Counted from the stretch's first letter, positions 34,910 to 43,951 are shown. The stretch: 64,000 nucleotides of DNA from RGIG4608 sp964413365 (GCA_964413365.1 CAYPRM010000004.1:1-64000); one strand, 5' to 3'. Notes: generated by a model from the letters alone, not told the origin. Program-made: numbers and translations.

Positions 34910-36388
34910 ATGAGCGAGCATACTATTTACAGGGATATCGCCGAGCGAACGGGCGGAGATATCTATATCGGCGTGGTAGGGCCTGTGCGAAGCGGCAAAT
35001 CCACGTTCATAAAGCGTTTTATGGAGACGGTGATACTTCCGAACATCGAAGAGGGCTACGACAGGGAGCGTGCGCGAGACGAGCTTCCGCAGAGCGCAGG
35101 CGGCAGGACGGTGATGACCACCGAGCCGAAATTTATTCCCGACAGCGCCGTCCCCGTCGAGATGGGCGAGGGTGAGCGGATGCGTGTCAAGATGATCGAC
35201 TGCGTGGGCTACATGATACCCGACGCGATGGGCACGCTCGAGGACGGGCAGGTGCGAATGGTCAGGACGCCGTGGCAGAGCGAGCCGATGCCGTTCTCCG
35301 ATGCGGCGGAGCTGGGCACGCGAAAGGTGATAAACGAGCACTCCACCATTGGAATGCTCATAACGAGCGACGGCACGGTCGGCGACATACCCCGTCAGAG
35401 CTATGTTGAGGCGGAGGAGAGGGTGGTTCACGAGCTGAGAGCGATAGGCAAGCCATTCGCGCTTATACTCAATTCCGCGAGTCCCACATCGCCGCGCTCG
35501 ATAGCCCTCGGGGAGGAGCTTGAGGAAAAATACGGCGCACCCGTGGCTCTCGTGAACTGTCTTGAGCTTGATGCGGAGGACATAAAGCACATTCTCTCGA
35601 TGGTGCTCTCCGAATTTCCCGTAACGGAGATAAGGCTACGTCTGCCCGAGTGGATGCAGGCACTCGATGCGGAGCATCCGATCAGGAGATCCCTCCACGA
35701 CGCCACCTGCAGGTGTGCGCAGACGGTGGGCAGAGTTGGGAGCATCAAGGACGCCTTCACGCCGATGGAGGGCAACGAGTACGTGGAGGGGCTGACCTTT
35801 GACGACATTGATTACGGGAGCGGACGTGTTAGGATCAGCGTAAGAAGCCCGCGCGAGCTGTATTTCAGGACTGTCAGCGAGCTTACGGGCTTCGACATCA
35901 CGCGTGAGGAGCAGCTCGTGCGCATGCTTCGCGAATATTCCGAGAAGCGGAGTGAGTACGGGCGAATTTCCGAGGCTCTTGCAGACGCGGAGGAGAAGGG
36001 GTACGGGATAATAATGCCCGATGTGAGCAAGCTCCACTTAGAGGAGCCTGAGATAGTCAAGCGTCCCGGGGGCTACGGCGTAAGACTGCGCGCAGGGGCG
36101 GAGTCCATACACCTCATACGTGCGAACATTGAAACGGAGATCAGTCCGACGGTCGGAAGCGAGGCACAGAGCGAGGATCTTGTGAAATATATGCTTGAGG
36201 AATTTGAGGAGGATCCTCGCAGGATCTGGGAGTCGAACATCTTTGGCAAGACGCTGTATGAGCTTATCAATGAGGGATTACACACAAAGCTTGAGCACAT
36301 TCCCGACGACTCGCGAAAAAAGCTCTCCGAAACGCTGGAGCGCATAATAAATGAAGGCTCGAGCGGGCTTATCTGCATAATACTGTAA
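34910..36388 (+). CDS. spoIVA: Stage IV sporulation protein A, spore-coat ATPase
   Basis: SpoIVA polymerises on the forespore surface by ATP hydrolysis and forms the platform for the spore coat. This 493-residue protein has the Walker A loop GPVRSGKST at residues 24-32, the TRAFAC-like DCVGYM segment, and the long middle and C-terminal domains ending in the conserved short hydrophobic SSGLICIIL tail. The start at 34910 follows TGGAGGT. I see no confident sigma-E promoter in the 80 bp upstream. It is strong evidence that the organism, or its recent ancestor, forms spores. Confidence 0.97.
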   Translation: MSEHTIYRDIAERTGGDIYIGVVGPVRSGKSTFIKRFMETVILPNIEEGYDRERARDELPQSAGGRTVMTTEPKFIPDSAVPVEMGEGERMRVKMIDCVGYMIPDAMGTLEDGQVRMVRTPWQSEPMPFSDAAELGTRKVINEHSTIGMLITSDGTVGDIPRQSYVEAEERVVHELRAIGKPFALILNSASPTSPRSIALGEELEEKYGAPVALVNCLELDAEDIKHILSMVLSEFPVTEIRLRLPEWMQALDAEHPIRRSLHDATCRCAQTVGRVGSIKDAFTPMEGNEYVEGLTFDDIDYGSGRVRISVRSPRELYFRTVSELTGFDITREEQLVRMLREYSEKRSEYGRISEALADAEEKGYGIIMPDVSKLHLEEPEIVKRPGGYGVRLRAGAESIHLIRANIETEISPTVGSEAQSEDLVKYMLEEFEEDPRRIWESNIFGKTLYELINEGLHTKLEHIPDDSRKKLSETLERIINEGSSGLICIIL

Positions 36389-36429
36389 CCATTCAAAAAA
36401 TATTAAAATATTAAATTGTGTCAAAGCTA

Positions 36430-36458
36430 TTGACAAAATGGCGATTTTGATATAGAAT
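36430..36458 (+). promoter_or_regulatory. Promoter for the COG2509 flavoprotein
   Basis: TTGACA at 36430 and TAGAAT at 36453 have a 17-bp spacer. The leader would be about 95 nt and contain a strong hairpin. Confidence 0.65.
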
Positions 36459-36486
36459 GGTATGGAATAAAAAATCTATGCGTGCG

Positions 36487-36518
36487 ATGCGACCTCGGAT
36501 TTTGATCCAAGGTCGCAT
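36487..36518 (+). promoter_or_regulatory. Strong leader hairpin before the COG2509 gene
   Basis: ATGCGACCT-c-GGAT pairs with ATCC-a-AGGTCGCAT, forming a 13-bp interrupted stem with a TTTG loop in the presumed 5' leader. There is no T run, so it is not a normal terminator; it may stabilise the message or bind a regulator. Confidence 0.5.
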
Positions 36519-36558
36519 TATCTATGCCCGAAGATAGAGATAAAGGAGATCTTTTGCT

Positions 36559-37932
36559 ATGAGATACGATGTTATAATAATAGGCGCAGGCCCCGGGGGT
36601 ATTTTTACCGCATACGAGCTTGTGAAAAAGGGAAACGGGAGCCTGAGGATTGGCGTATTTGAGGAGGGCAACGAGCTGAATCGCCGCCACTGCCCCATTG
36701 ACGGCAAAAGGGTAAAGACCTGCATCGGCTGCAAGACCTGCTCGATAATGAGCGGATTTGGAGGTGCGGGGGCATTTTCGGATGGAAAATACAATATCAC
36801 AAACAGCTTTGGCGGCACGCTCCACGAGCACATCGGCAGGGCGCGCGCTCTCGAGCTTATGCACTACGTTGACGAGATAAATATGTCCCACGGCGGAGAG
36901 GGAACGAAGCTTTATACCACGGCAAATTCGAGATTTAAGAAGCTTTGCCTTGAGAACAAGCTCTACCTTCTTGATGCGTCCGTCCGCCATCTCGGAACGG
37001 ATATCAACTATGTCGTGCTTGAAAATATATACGCAGAGCTTCGCGACAAGGTGGATTTCCACTTCAACACCCCCGTCGGCGACATTGAGATCATTGACGG
37101 CGGCTATCGCATCCACACGCCGAGCGGAGACCACGAGTGCGAGAGATGCGTCGTGTCGGTCGGACGTGTCGGCTCAAAGTGGGTGGAGGGCATCTGCAAC
37201 GAGCTTGGGCTTGAGAAAAAGTCCAACAGAGTCGACCTCGGCGTTCGTGTTGAGCTTCCTGCGGTGGTATTTTCACATCTGACGGACGAGCTCTACGAGA
37301 GCAAGATCGTTTACAGGACGGAGAAATTCGAGGACAATGTTCGCACCTTCTGCATGAACCCAAAGGGCATGGTCGTAAACGAGAACACCAACGGTATCGT
37401 TACCGTCAACGGTCATTCCTATGAGGATCCTGCTCTCCAGACGGAGAACACGAATTTCGCCCTGCTCGTATCCAAGCATTTTTCCGAGCCGTTTGAGGAC
37501 TCCAACGGCTACGGCGAGAGCATCGCAAGGCTCTCGAATATGCTCGGCGGCGGCGTCATCGTTCAGAGATTTGGCGACCTTATCCGCGGCAGACGCAGTA
37601 CCGTCAAGCGCATTGAGGAGAGCACTGTCGTGCCCACGCTCGCGGCAACGCCGGGCGACCTCTCCCTCGTCCTGCCAAAGAGGATACTTGATGGAATAAT
37701 CGAGATGATCTACGCTCTTGACAAGATCGCCCCCGGAACTGCAAACGACGACACGCTCCTTTACGGCGTGGAGGTCAAATTCTACAATATGGAGGTCGCC
37801 GTCAACGAGGATCTGGAGACGGTGCACAGGGGACTTTATATGATAGGAGACGGAAGCGGAATAACCCACTCGCTCTCCCATGCATCCGCAAGCGGCGTGC
37901 ATGTTGCAAGAAGGATACTCGGCACAGACTGA
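36559..37932 (+). CDS. COG2509-family FAD-dependent oxidoreductase
   Basis: The 457-residue protein has a dinucleotide-binding start (DVIIIGAGPGGIFTA) followed by CIGCKTCSIMSGFGGAGAFSDGKYN, a cysteine-containing signature of the uncharacterised COG2509 dehydrogenases. The C-terminus ends with GLYMIGDGSGITHSLSHASASG, the FAD-closing motif. The substrate is unknown. AAAGGAG precedes the ATG. It is transcribed alone or together with the next gene. Confidence 0.88.
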   Translation: MRYDVIIIGAGPGGIFTAYELVKKGNGSLRIGVFEEGNELNRRHCPIDGKRVKTCIGCKTCSIMSGFGGAGAFSDGKYNITNSFGGTLHEHIGRARALELMHYVDEINMSHGGEGTKLYTTANSRFKKLCLENKLYLLDASVRHLGTDINYVVLENIYAELRDKVDFHFNTPVGDIEIIDGGYRIHTPSGDHECERCVVSVGRVGSKWVEGICNELGLEKKSNRVDLGVRVELPAVVFSHLTDELYESKIVYRTEKFEDNVRTFCMNPKGMVVNENTNGIVTVNGHSYEDPALQTENTNFALLVSKHFSEPFEDSNGYGESIARLSNMLGGGVIVQRFGDLIRGRRSTVKRIEESTVVPTLAATPGDLSLVLPKRILDGIIEMIYALDKIAPGTANDDTLLYGVEVKFYNMEVAVNEDLETVHRGLYMIGDGSGITHSLSHASASGVHVARRILGTD

Positions 37933-37977
37933 CGGACGGTGGATGGGATGCAAAGGCGCGAAAAATGCCGAAAATCC

Positions 37978-38006
37978 TTGATTTTTGCTCCTATCTGTGC
38001 TACAAT
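37978..38006 (+). promoter_or_regulatory. Promoter for the DUF6198 gene
   Basis: TTGATT at 37978 and TACAAT at 38001 have a 17-bp spacer, giving a leader of about 25 nt. Confidence 0.7.
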
Positions 38007-38037
38007 AGAGAAAAATAAGTTTGAAATGGAAGCTGTA

Positions 38038-38742
38038 ATGAAAAAACGTATTGGAAAGGTCGGAGAGCTTGCGTGGATCGTGGGAAACGTCATCTGCGCC
38101 TTCGGAAATTGCCTTATATCAAGGAGCGGACTCGGTGTTTCGTCGATAATCGGCCCTGCCTTCGTGCTCAGTGATCATCTGAGGTCGCTGAACAGTATAT
38201 TTACTGTCGGTATGTGTGAGTATATGATACAGGGGCTCCTGCTCGCGGTCTGCTGTCTGCTCATCGGCAGATTTAAGCCGAAATTTATATTCACCGTCTG
38301 CAACATTCTCTTTTATGGTGCGTGCTTCGATATCGTGGACGTGATCCTTGCAGGCGTCGTGCCGAGTGGGATCTGGGAGCAGATCGGTGTGGCGGCGCTC
38401 GGAACGCTCATTGCGGGCTTTGCGGTGGCGATAATGCTCCGCACGTACATACCGCCGTCAGCGTACGAGATCTTCGTTAAGGAGGTCGCTATTGCAAAAA
38501 GGCTCGATATGGGCAGGATGAAGCTCATCTTCGATGCATCGATGCTCATCATCGCTGTCGTTATGATGCTCGTGCTCATCGGCGAGTGGAGATGGGATCT
38601 TATCGGAGCTTACACGCTCATAAATGCGGTGATAAATTCCGTGGTCGTTGCGTTCTTCGGGAAGCTTATTGATAAGGTGTTCGATTTCACGCCCGCCTTG
38701 CCGAGGCTGTATAATTGGCTTGAGTCAAATTCGGATAAATAG
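38038..38742 (+). CDS. YczE/DUF6198-like integral membrane protein
   Basis: The 234-residue protein has about five to six membrane segments. It begins with a short basic stretch, then GNVICAFGNCLISRSGLGVSS, the pattern of the YitT/YczE-like DUF6198 family of unknown function. I choose the ATG at 38038 because GGAAG lies just upstream and the promoter excludes longer readings; ATG 38026 is possible. A hairpin terminator follows. Confidence 0.72.
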   Translation: MKKRIGKVGELAWIVGNVICAFGNCLISRSGLGVSSIIGPAFVLSDHLRSLNSIFTVGMCEYMIQGLLLAVCCLLIGRFKPKFIFTVCNILFYGACFDIVDVILAGVVPSGIWEQIGVAALGTLIAGFAVAIMLRTYIPPSAYEIFVKEVAIAKRLDMGRMKLIFDASMLIIAVVMMLVLIGEWRWDLIGAYTLINAVINSVVVAFFGKLIDKVFDFTPALPRLYNWLESNSDK

Positions 38743-38754
38743 TATTTTTTACTT

Positions 38755-38801
38755 AAATATCGCACATAATAGTGTTAGCTCTTATGTGCGATATTTTTAT
38801 T
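38755..38801 (+). terminator. Terminator-like hairpin between the DUF6198 gene and eno
   Basis: AAATATCGCACATAA and TTATGTGCGATATTT form a perfect 15-bp stem around TAGTGTTAGCTC, followed by TTATTTT. It ends only 28 bp before the eno start, so eno needs read-through or the weak promoter TTGAGT-17-TATTTT at 38720-38748. Confidence 0.8.
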
Positions 38802-38828
38802 TTACTGAATTTGAGGTGAGGATAAGCT

Positions 38829-40148
38829 ATGACAAATAAACCAAGGATATGCAGATGCTGTGCAAGGGAGATACTTGACAGCAGGGGAAATCCCACGCTC
38901 GAGGCGACGGTGGTGCTCGACGACGGCACGGTCGGAGTTGCCTCCGCTCCATCGGGCGCGTCCGTTGGCTCAAATGAGGCTCACGAGCTTCGAGATGCGG
39001 ACAGGGGCAGATATCACGGGCTTGGCGTGCTGGATGCGGTATCGAACGTCTGCCGCGTTATTTCGCCCGAGCTCGTCGGAATGTGTGCGACGGAGCAGTA
39101 CGAGATAGATAGGGTGCTCTGCGAGCTTGACGGCACGGAGGACAAGGGGGTGCTCGGTGCTAATGCGATCCTTGCGGTCTCTCTTGCCTGCGCGCGTGCC
39201 TCGGCTAATTATTACCGCACGCCGATATACAAATACCTCGGCGGTATCGACACTTACCGTATGCCCGTGCCGATGCTCAACGTTCTCGGCGGCGGTGCAC
39301 ATTCGTCGAACAGTCTCGATATACAGGAGTATATGCTCGTGCCCGTGGGCGCTCGGAGCTTTGCGGACGCGTTGAGAATGGGGAGCGAGATATATCACAA
39401 TCTCGGAAATATATTAAAGGAGCGTGGGCTATGCGCCTCTGTCGGAGATGAGGGAGCGTATGCGCCCGATCTTGACGGCGAGGAGCAGGCACTCGGGCTT
39501 ATCGTGGAGGCGATAGAGCGCAGCACCTATTCGACCTCCGACGTAAAGATAGCACTTGATGCGGCGAGCAGCGCGTGGTATTCCTCGGAGAGCGGGGAAT
39601 ACACGACGCTCAAGGGGAAAAGGCATTTTACGCACGAGGGGCTGATAGAATATTATGCTCACCTTGCGGATAGCTACCCCATCTGCTCGATAGAGGACGG
39701 GCTTGCCGAGGGGGATCTTGAGGGCTGGCAGATGCTTACTGAGAGGCTCGGCGGCAAAATGATGCTCGTCGGGGACGATCTCTTTGTTACCGACTCCGCA
39801 CGGCTCTGCGACGGGGCGGAGATGGGAATTGCCAATGCGATACTCATAAAGCCAAATCAGATAGGCACACTCAGCGAGACGATGCGGACGGTGCGAGCGG
39901 CGCGCGATGTGGGGTACAGCTATATCCTCTCCCACCGCTCGGGCGAGACGGAGGACACCACCGTCTGCGATATCGCCGTCGCACTCTCCGCACCCTTCGT
40001 CAAGCTCGGTGCGCCCTGCCGCGGAGAGAGGATCGCAAAGTACAATCGCCTCCTGCGTATCGAGGGATCGGCGCACGGGGAGCTGGAATATGGCACGGGA
40101 GCACCGTACAGACTCATAAAAAACGGCGAAAATACACGATTTAACTAA
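38829..40148 (+). CDS. eno: Enolase
   Basis: This 439-residue enzyme converts 2-phosphoglycerate to phosphoenolpyruvate. It has EILDSRGNPTLEA, the mobile-loop serine in SGASVG, the magnesium ligands in ALDAASSAWY, SIEDGL and VGDDLFVT, the catalytic lysine in the enolase signature ILIKPNQIGT and the SHRSGETED loop. Some positions deviate from the norm: NVLGGGAHSSNS replaces the usual N-x-x-NGGSHA-x-N. It may be a divergent or second enolase, but all catalytic residues I can check are present. It is separate from pgk-tpiA. GAGGTGAGG precedes the ATG. Confidence 0.93.
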   Translation: MTNKPRICRCCAREILDSRGNPTLEATVVLDDGTVGVASAPSGASVGSNEAHELRDADRGRYHGLGVLDAVSNVCRVISPELVGMCATEQYEIDRVLCELDGTEDKGVLGANAILAVSLACARASANYYRTPIYKYLGGIDTYRMPVPMLNVLGGGAHSSNSLDIQEYMLVPVGARSFADALRMGSEIYHNLGNILKERGLCASVGDEGAYAPDLDGEEQALGLIVEAIERSTYSTSDVKIALDAASSAWYSSESGEYTTLKGKRHFTHEGLIEYYAHLADSYPICSIEDGLAEGDLEGWQMLTERLGGKMMLVGDDLFVTDSARLCDGAEMGIANAILIKPNQIGTLSETMRTVRAARDVGYSYILSHRSGETEDTTVCDIAVALSAPFVKLGAPCRGERIAKYNRLLRIEGSAHGELEYGTGAPYRLIKNGENTRFN

Positions 40149-40184
40149 AAAATTAAGATTTTTCAAAAAAATTTTCAAAATCTC

Positions 40185-40213
40185 TTGCAATTTTGAGCAT
40201 TGTGTGCTATAAT
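40185..40213 (+). promoter_or_regulatory. Promoter for rpmB
   Basis: TTGCAA at 40185 and TATAAT at 40208 have a 17-bp spacer, 65 bp before the start. Confidence 0.8.
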
Positions 40214-40277
40214 GTCTAATGTTCGTAAACTATTTATGTAAATCGTGCGTTTTAACGCTTAATCAGGAGGTGTCATT

Positions 40278-40463
40278 ATGGCAAAGTGCAGTATCTGCGG
40301 CAAGGGCGTCGTTTTCGGTCAGAATGTTTCTCACTCTCACCGCAAGACGAACAGAAGCTGGAAGCCCAACATCAGAAAGGTAAGAGCGATCGTTAACGGC
40401 ACTCCCGTTACAGTTTCGGTTTGCTCTCGTTGCCTTCGTTCGGGCAAGGTCAATCGTGCTTAA
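40278..40463 (+). CDS. rpmB: Ribosomal protein L28, zinc-binding form
   Basis: The 61-residue large-subunit protein opens with AKCSICGKG and ends with VCSRCLRSGKV, so it has two CxxC pairs and is the zinc-containing (C+) form. The middle SHSHRKTNRSWKPNI is typical of L28. A perfect AGGAGGTG site precedes the ATG. Confidence 0.97.
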   Translation: MAKCSICGKGVVFGQNVSHSHRKTNRSWKPNIRKVRAIVNGTPVTVSVCSRCLRSGKVNRA

Positions 40464-40531
40464 TTAACGTAAAAAGCTGGCAGACATACCGTCTGCCGCC
40501 TTTTTATTTCTATGGGAGGGATCGGATCAAA

Positions 40532-41212
40532 ATGTTTGCATATATAAGTCAGAGGGCGGATAGTGAGATCCTTTGCGCCCTCGGGGAGCGTGGTGTGGAG
40601 GTGCGCACGGTCGCCCCGTACCCAATGCTCGCAGAGCCCGTGGCATCGCACGCGGATATGCTCATGCTCGATATCGGTAATACCGTACTTGTGCCGAGGG
40701 GATTTTCGGCGGAGCTGTCGGGCTTTGATGATGTCATTACTATTCCGGAAGCGATGGGGGAGATGTACCCTCGGGACGTTCTGCTCAATATCGCTCTTGT
40801 GGGTAAGGTCGCAATAGCAAATACCCGTACCGCCTCACCCACGGCTCTTGCGTACCTTGCGGAGCATGGGTGGCGCATAAGGCACGTAAATCAGGGCTAC
40901 GCACATTGCTCCACCTGCCGCGTTGGGGAGAGCGCGATCATGACCGCCGACGAAGGAATAGCCCGTGTGGCACGCGAGGAGGGGATCGATGCTCTTTTGA
41001 TACGTAGTGGATATATCGACCTGCCGCCCTACGGCTACGGCTTTATCGGCGGCGCATCGGGCAGTACGGACGGGGCGGTCTGGCTCTGTGGCTCGCTCGA
41101 TCACCACCCCGACGGCGAGATGATAAGAGAATTCTGCCACGGAAAACGGATAGAGATCATTGAGCTTTCCAATAAACCCCTCTCCGACGTTGGGGGGATA
41201 ATATTCAAATAA
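40532..41212 (+). CDS. DUF6873-type GME-fold protein
   Basis: I cannot name a reaction for this 226-residue protein. Features such as NQGYAHCSTCRVGESAIMT, DEGIARVAREEGIDALLI and YGYGFIGGASGS match, from memory, the clostridial DUF6873 family, related in fold to guanidine-modifying enzymes such as arginine deiminase. The conserved cysteine in CSTC would be the nucleophile candidate by analogy only. The start at 40532 has GGGAGGG 11 bases upstream. It lies 68 bp behind rpmB. Confidence 0.7.
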   Translation: MFAYISQRADSEILCALGERGVEVRTVAPYPMLAEPVASHADMLMLDIGNTVLVPRGFSAELSGFDDVITIPEAMGEMYPRDVLLNIALVGKVAIANTRTASPTALAYLAEHGWRIRHVNQGYAHCSTCRVGESAIMTADEGIARVAREEGIDALLIRSGYIDLPPYGYGFIGGASGSTDGAVWLCGSLDHHPDGEMIREFCHGKRIEIIELSNKPLSDVGGIIFK

Positions 41213-41243
41213 AAAATCAGAATGAGAACATTCTGATTTTTTA
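41211..41243. terminator. Bidirectional intrinsic terminator
   Basis: AAAAATCAGAATG pairs with CATTCTGATTTTT around a short loop, between the convergent DUF6873-type gene and the feo cluster. Confidence 0.9.
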
Positions 41244-41248
41244 TTTAT

Positions 41249-41593
41249 CTATATTTTACTGATTTTATACCCAAGGCGGTCGAGGCGTGAGGCTATGAGC
41301 GCATCGTCAACGTCGCGGGAATAGCTTACTGTGAGGGTGGAGGTGCGGAGGTCGACTCTGCCGCTGACGCCTTCAATGTCGTTCACGGTCTCCTCGACAC
41401 GCTGAGCGCAGGCAGAGCACTTCATTCCCTCGACCTTGAATTTCTTTTTCGCCACGACGGAGCGAAGTCTTTTTCTTTTTATTTTATAGCCACCGCCACA
41501 GCAGCCGCTACGGCGTGTAAAATGCTTCACCGTCTCGATAATGCCGATAAATGCCACGAGCACGATGAGAGCCAAAATTATATAATCCTTCAT
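41249..41593 (-). CDS. Membrane-anchored heavy-metal-associated (HMA) domain protein
   Basis: The 114-residue protein has an N-terminal membrane helix (about 3-21), a RRSGCCGGG motif near 27-35, and a C-terminal HMA domain (about 52-114) with metal site GMKCSACAQRVEE. The front part looks like a FeoB-associated Cys-rich protein, joined here to a copper-chaperone-like HMA domain. Its place at the end of the feo cluster suggests a metal-handling role with FeoB. The start at 41593 has GAAAGGGG upstream. Confidence 0.8.
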   Translation of the reverse strand: MKDYIILALIVLVAFIGIIETVKHFTRRSGCCGGGYKIKRKRLRSVVAKKKFKVEGMKCSACAQRVEETVNDIEGVSGRVDLRTSTLTVSYSRDVDDALIASRLDRLGYKISKI

Positions 41594-41653
41594 ATCTACC
41601 CCTTTCACTATACTCAAAATGCGACTCACAGAGCCGCATTTTCAGTATATTCT

Positions 41654-41824
41654 TTATTTTTCGGTGCGTTCGGAGCCGCATTTGCAGCCCCCGACACCGC
41701 ATTGTTTAGCATAGGGACAGCCTATGCACCTTTCGCCGCGTTTTTTTGCTCTGTAAAGGTAAATGGAGATACCTGCGACCACGGCGGCAATTATCAAAAT
41801 AACAATAACATCAGTCAGCGTCAT
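41654..41824 (-). CDS. FeoB-associated Cys-rich small membrane protein
   Basis: This 56-residue protein begins MTLTDVIVILIIAAVVAGIS, a single membrane helix. It continues with a basic stretch and a cysteine-rich tail, CIGCPYAKQCGVGGCKCG, with six cysteines. That is the layout of the FeoB-associated Cys-rich family found beside feoB in Clostridia. It starts three bases after the feoB stop, so translation is coupled. The cysteines may bind iron or a cluster at the cytosolic mouth of FeoB; this is inference. Confidence 0.85.
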   Translation of the reverse strand: MTLTDVIVILIIAAVVAGISIYLYRAKKRGERCIGCPYAKQCGVGGCKCGSERTEK

Positions 41825-41827
41825 AGC

Positions 41828-43813
41828 TTATGCATGAGCCCTCAGCTCTTTATTTGTAGCGAGGATCCTCCAGACGAGGATGCCTGCAAATGCGAGAACT
41901 GCAACAAGTCCGCCGATAGCGGCACCGACATTGAGAAGGGAAGCGTCGGTGAGGAGCGTGCCTATGGTGTAGACAAGGTAAGCGACGCTATATCCTGTGC
42001 CGAGCTGGAGTCCGATTCCGCCCCAGAGCCACTTTGCGCTCTTCATCTCGGAGGTCATAGCACCGATAGCCGCAAAGCACGGGGGCGTATAAAGGTTGAA
42101 CATCATATATGCGAGAGCGGCGACCTTGGTTATGGCGATAATGCCTGCTACCTCAGCACCTGCGCCCTCGAGTATCTCGAGCTCGTCGGGATCTATGAGA
42201 TTTTCAAGTCCTACGAAGCATACAGCAAGTGTACCGACGACGTTCTCCTTTGCGATAAATCCCGTGATAGCCGCCGCCGCGAGCTGCCAAGAGAACACGC
42301 CGACGATCGGAACGAGAAGGTATGCAAAGGGATCTGCGATGGATGCGAGAATGGAGTCGTTTGCGTTTTCAGCAACGGTGAAGCTCCATGTGAAGCTCTG
42401 CATGATCTGCACTGCCATATTGCAAAGCAGGATGATGGTGGCTGCCTTTACTATGTATGCCCAGCCGCGTGAGCACATCGACTTGAACGCACCCCAGAAG
42501 GAGGGAACCTTATAGTCGGGAAACTCTATGATAAAGAAGGATTTTTTGTTTCTGTTGCCTGTGATGGCATTGATGAGAAGTGCGCCGAGGAAGATGAGCA
42601 CGATGCCCGTGAAATAAGCAAGTGTGCTTACCCAACCGGAATTGTCAAAGAACGCACCTGCAAAGAGCGAGATGACGGGGATCTTTGCACCGCAGGGCAT
42701 GAAGGGTGTGAGCATCGCCGTAGCTCTGCGCTCACGCTCGTTCTTTATCGTTCTCGATGCCATGATTCCGGGAACTGCACAGCCTATACCGATAACGAAG
42801 GGAATGACGCTCTTGCCCGAGAGCCCGACCTTCTTGAAGATGGGATCGAGCACTACCGCAACACGGCTCATGTAGCCGCAGTCCTCAAGGAGAGCGATGA
42901 GAAAGTAGAGCACCATGACAAGGGGCAAAAATCCAACGACCGCGGAAACACCGCCGATCACGCCGTCAACGAGTATTGCGGAGAGCAGGGGATTTGCATC
43001 TGCGAGCATCTCGCCCGCCCACTCTTGGAAGGATTCGAGCACGCCCACGAGAAGATCTGCGATGGGCTGACCTACCCAGACCTGCGATATCTGGAAAACG
43101 AGGAACATTACGACTGCGAAGATCGGGATGCCGAGCCACTTATTCGTGAGGATCTCGTCGATCTTATCGCTGACGCTTATGTCCTTTGTGAGGACCTTCC
43201 TCTGCTCAACGCTCGAAACTATGGAATTGACAAATTCAAATCTCGCCTTATCCGCCTCAAGCACTGCCTCGCAGCTGGTAATGTCAACGTAGCCGTGCTT
43301 ATAGGGCGCGTCCTGAGCCGTGCCTGCGCGCTTTACTGCGGTGGCAACGAGCTCCTTCAAGCCCTCGCCCGAGGTGGAAACGGTGTTTACTATGGGGCAG
43401 CTGAGCTTTTTTGCGAGAAGCTCGACGTCGATGTGCGTTTCCTTCTTCTCGTTGATGTCGCTCTTATTGAGTGCGATGACAACGGGAACACCGAGTTCGA
43501 GAAGCTGTGTGGTGAAGAAAAGGGAACGGCTGAGGTTGCTCGCATCGACAATGTTGATGATAACGTCGGGATTTTCGTTCTTGACGTAATCACTCGTAAC
43601 GCTCTCCTCGCTCGTAAAGGGCGACATTGAATATGCGCCGGGAAGGTCAACGGCGATAAGTCGCTCACCGTTCGAGTAAATGCCCTTGATGGGGTGCTCT
43701 TTTTTGTCAACGGTAACGCCCGCCCAGTTTCCGACCTTTTCATTTCTGCCCGTGAGAGCATTGTACATGGTCGTCTTGCCTGAGTTGGGGTTTCCCGCAA
43801 GTGCGATTCTCAT
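41828..43813 (-). CDS. feoB: Ferrous iron transporter FeoB
   Basis: The 661-residue Fe2+ uptake protein has an N-terminal G domain with G1 GNPNSGKTT (residues 7-15), G3 DLPGAYSM and G4 NKSD. A helical GDI spacer and a polytopic Gate/Core membrane domain follow, with VIPFVIGIGCAVPGIMASRT and MPCGAKIPV carrying conserved cysteines. TTTTGGAGG precedes the ATG. It lies 138 bp after feoA, with a dyad operator in the gap. Length is at the short end of the family. Confidence 0.97.
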   Translation of the reverse strand: MRIALAGNPNSGKTTMYNALTGRNEKVGNWAGVTVDKKEHPIKGIYSNGERLIAVDLPGAYSMSPFTSEESVTSDYVKNENPDVIINIVDASNLSRSLFFTTQLLELGVPVVIALNKSDINEKKETHIDVELLAKKLSCPIVNTVSTSGEGLKELVATAVKRAGTAQDAPYKHGYVDITSCEAVLEADKARFEFVNSIVSSVEQRKVLTKDISVSDKIDEILTNKWLGIPIFAVVMFLVFQISQVWVGQPIADLLVGVLESFQEWAGEMLADANPLLSAILVDGVIGGVSAVVGFLPLVMVLYFLIALLEDCGYMSRVAVVLDPIFKKVGLSGKSVIPFVIGIGCAVPGIMASRTIKNERERRATAMLTPFMPCGAKIPVISLFAGAFFDNSGWVSTLAYFTGIVLIFLGALLINAITGNRNKKSFFIIEFPDYKVPSFWGAFKSMCSRGWAYIVKAATIILLCNMAVQIMQSFTWSFTVAENANDSILASIADPFAYLLVPIVGVFSWQLAAAAITGFIAKENVVGTLAVCFVGLENLIDPDELEILEGAGAEVAGIIAITKVAALAYMMFNLYTPPCFAAIGAMTSEMKSAKWLWGGIGLQLGTGYSVAYLVYTIGTLLTDASLLNVGAAIGGLVAVLAFAGILVWRILATNKELRAHA

Positions 43814-43872
43814 ATTTTTTCCTCCAAAATATATAAAATAATTTATTGACGTGAATTTTTGACGGCTTGTGA

Positions 43873-43888
43873 GTTAGCATTTGCTAAC
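43873..43888 (-). promoter_or_regulatory. Dyad operator upstream of feoB
   Basis: GTTAGC-ATTT-GCTAAC is a perfect 6-4-6 palindrome about 60 bp before the feoB start. It matches the operator at the feoA promoter in both arms and in the flanking AG and CGA. Confidence 0.7.
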
Positions 43889-43951
43889 CGACAGCCAAAA
43901 AATTGAAGGCTCATTGCCATCCACCGCCTATCGGGGGCGAGGGGGCATTTG

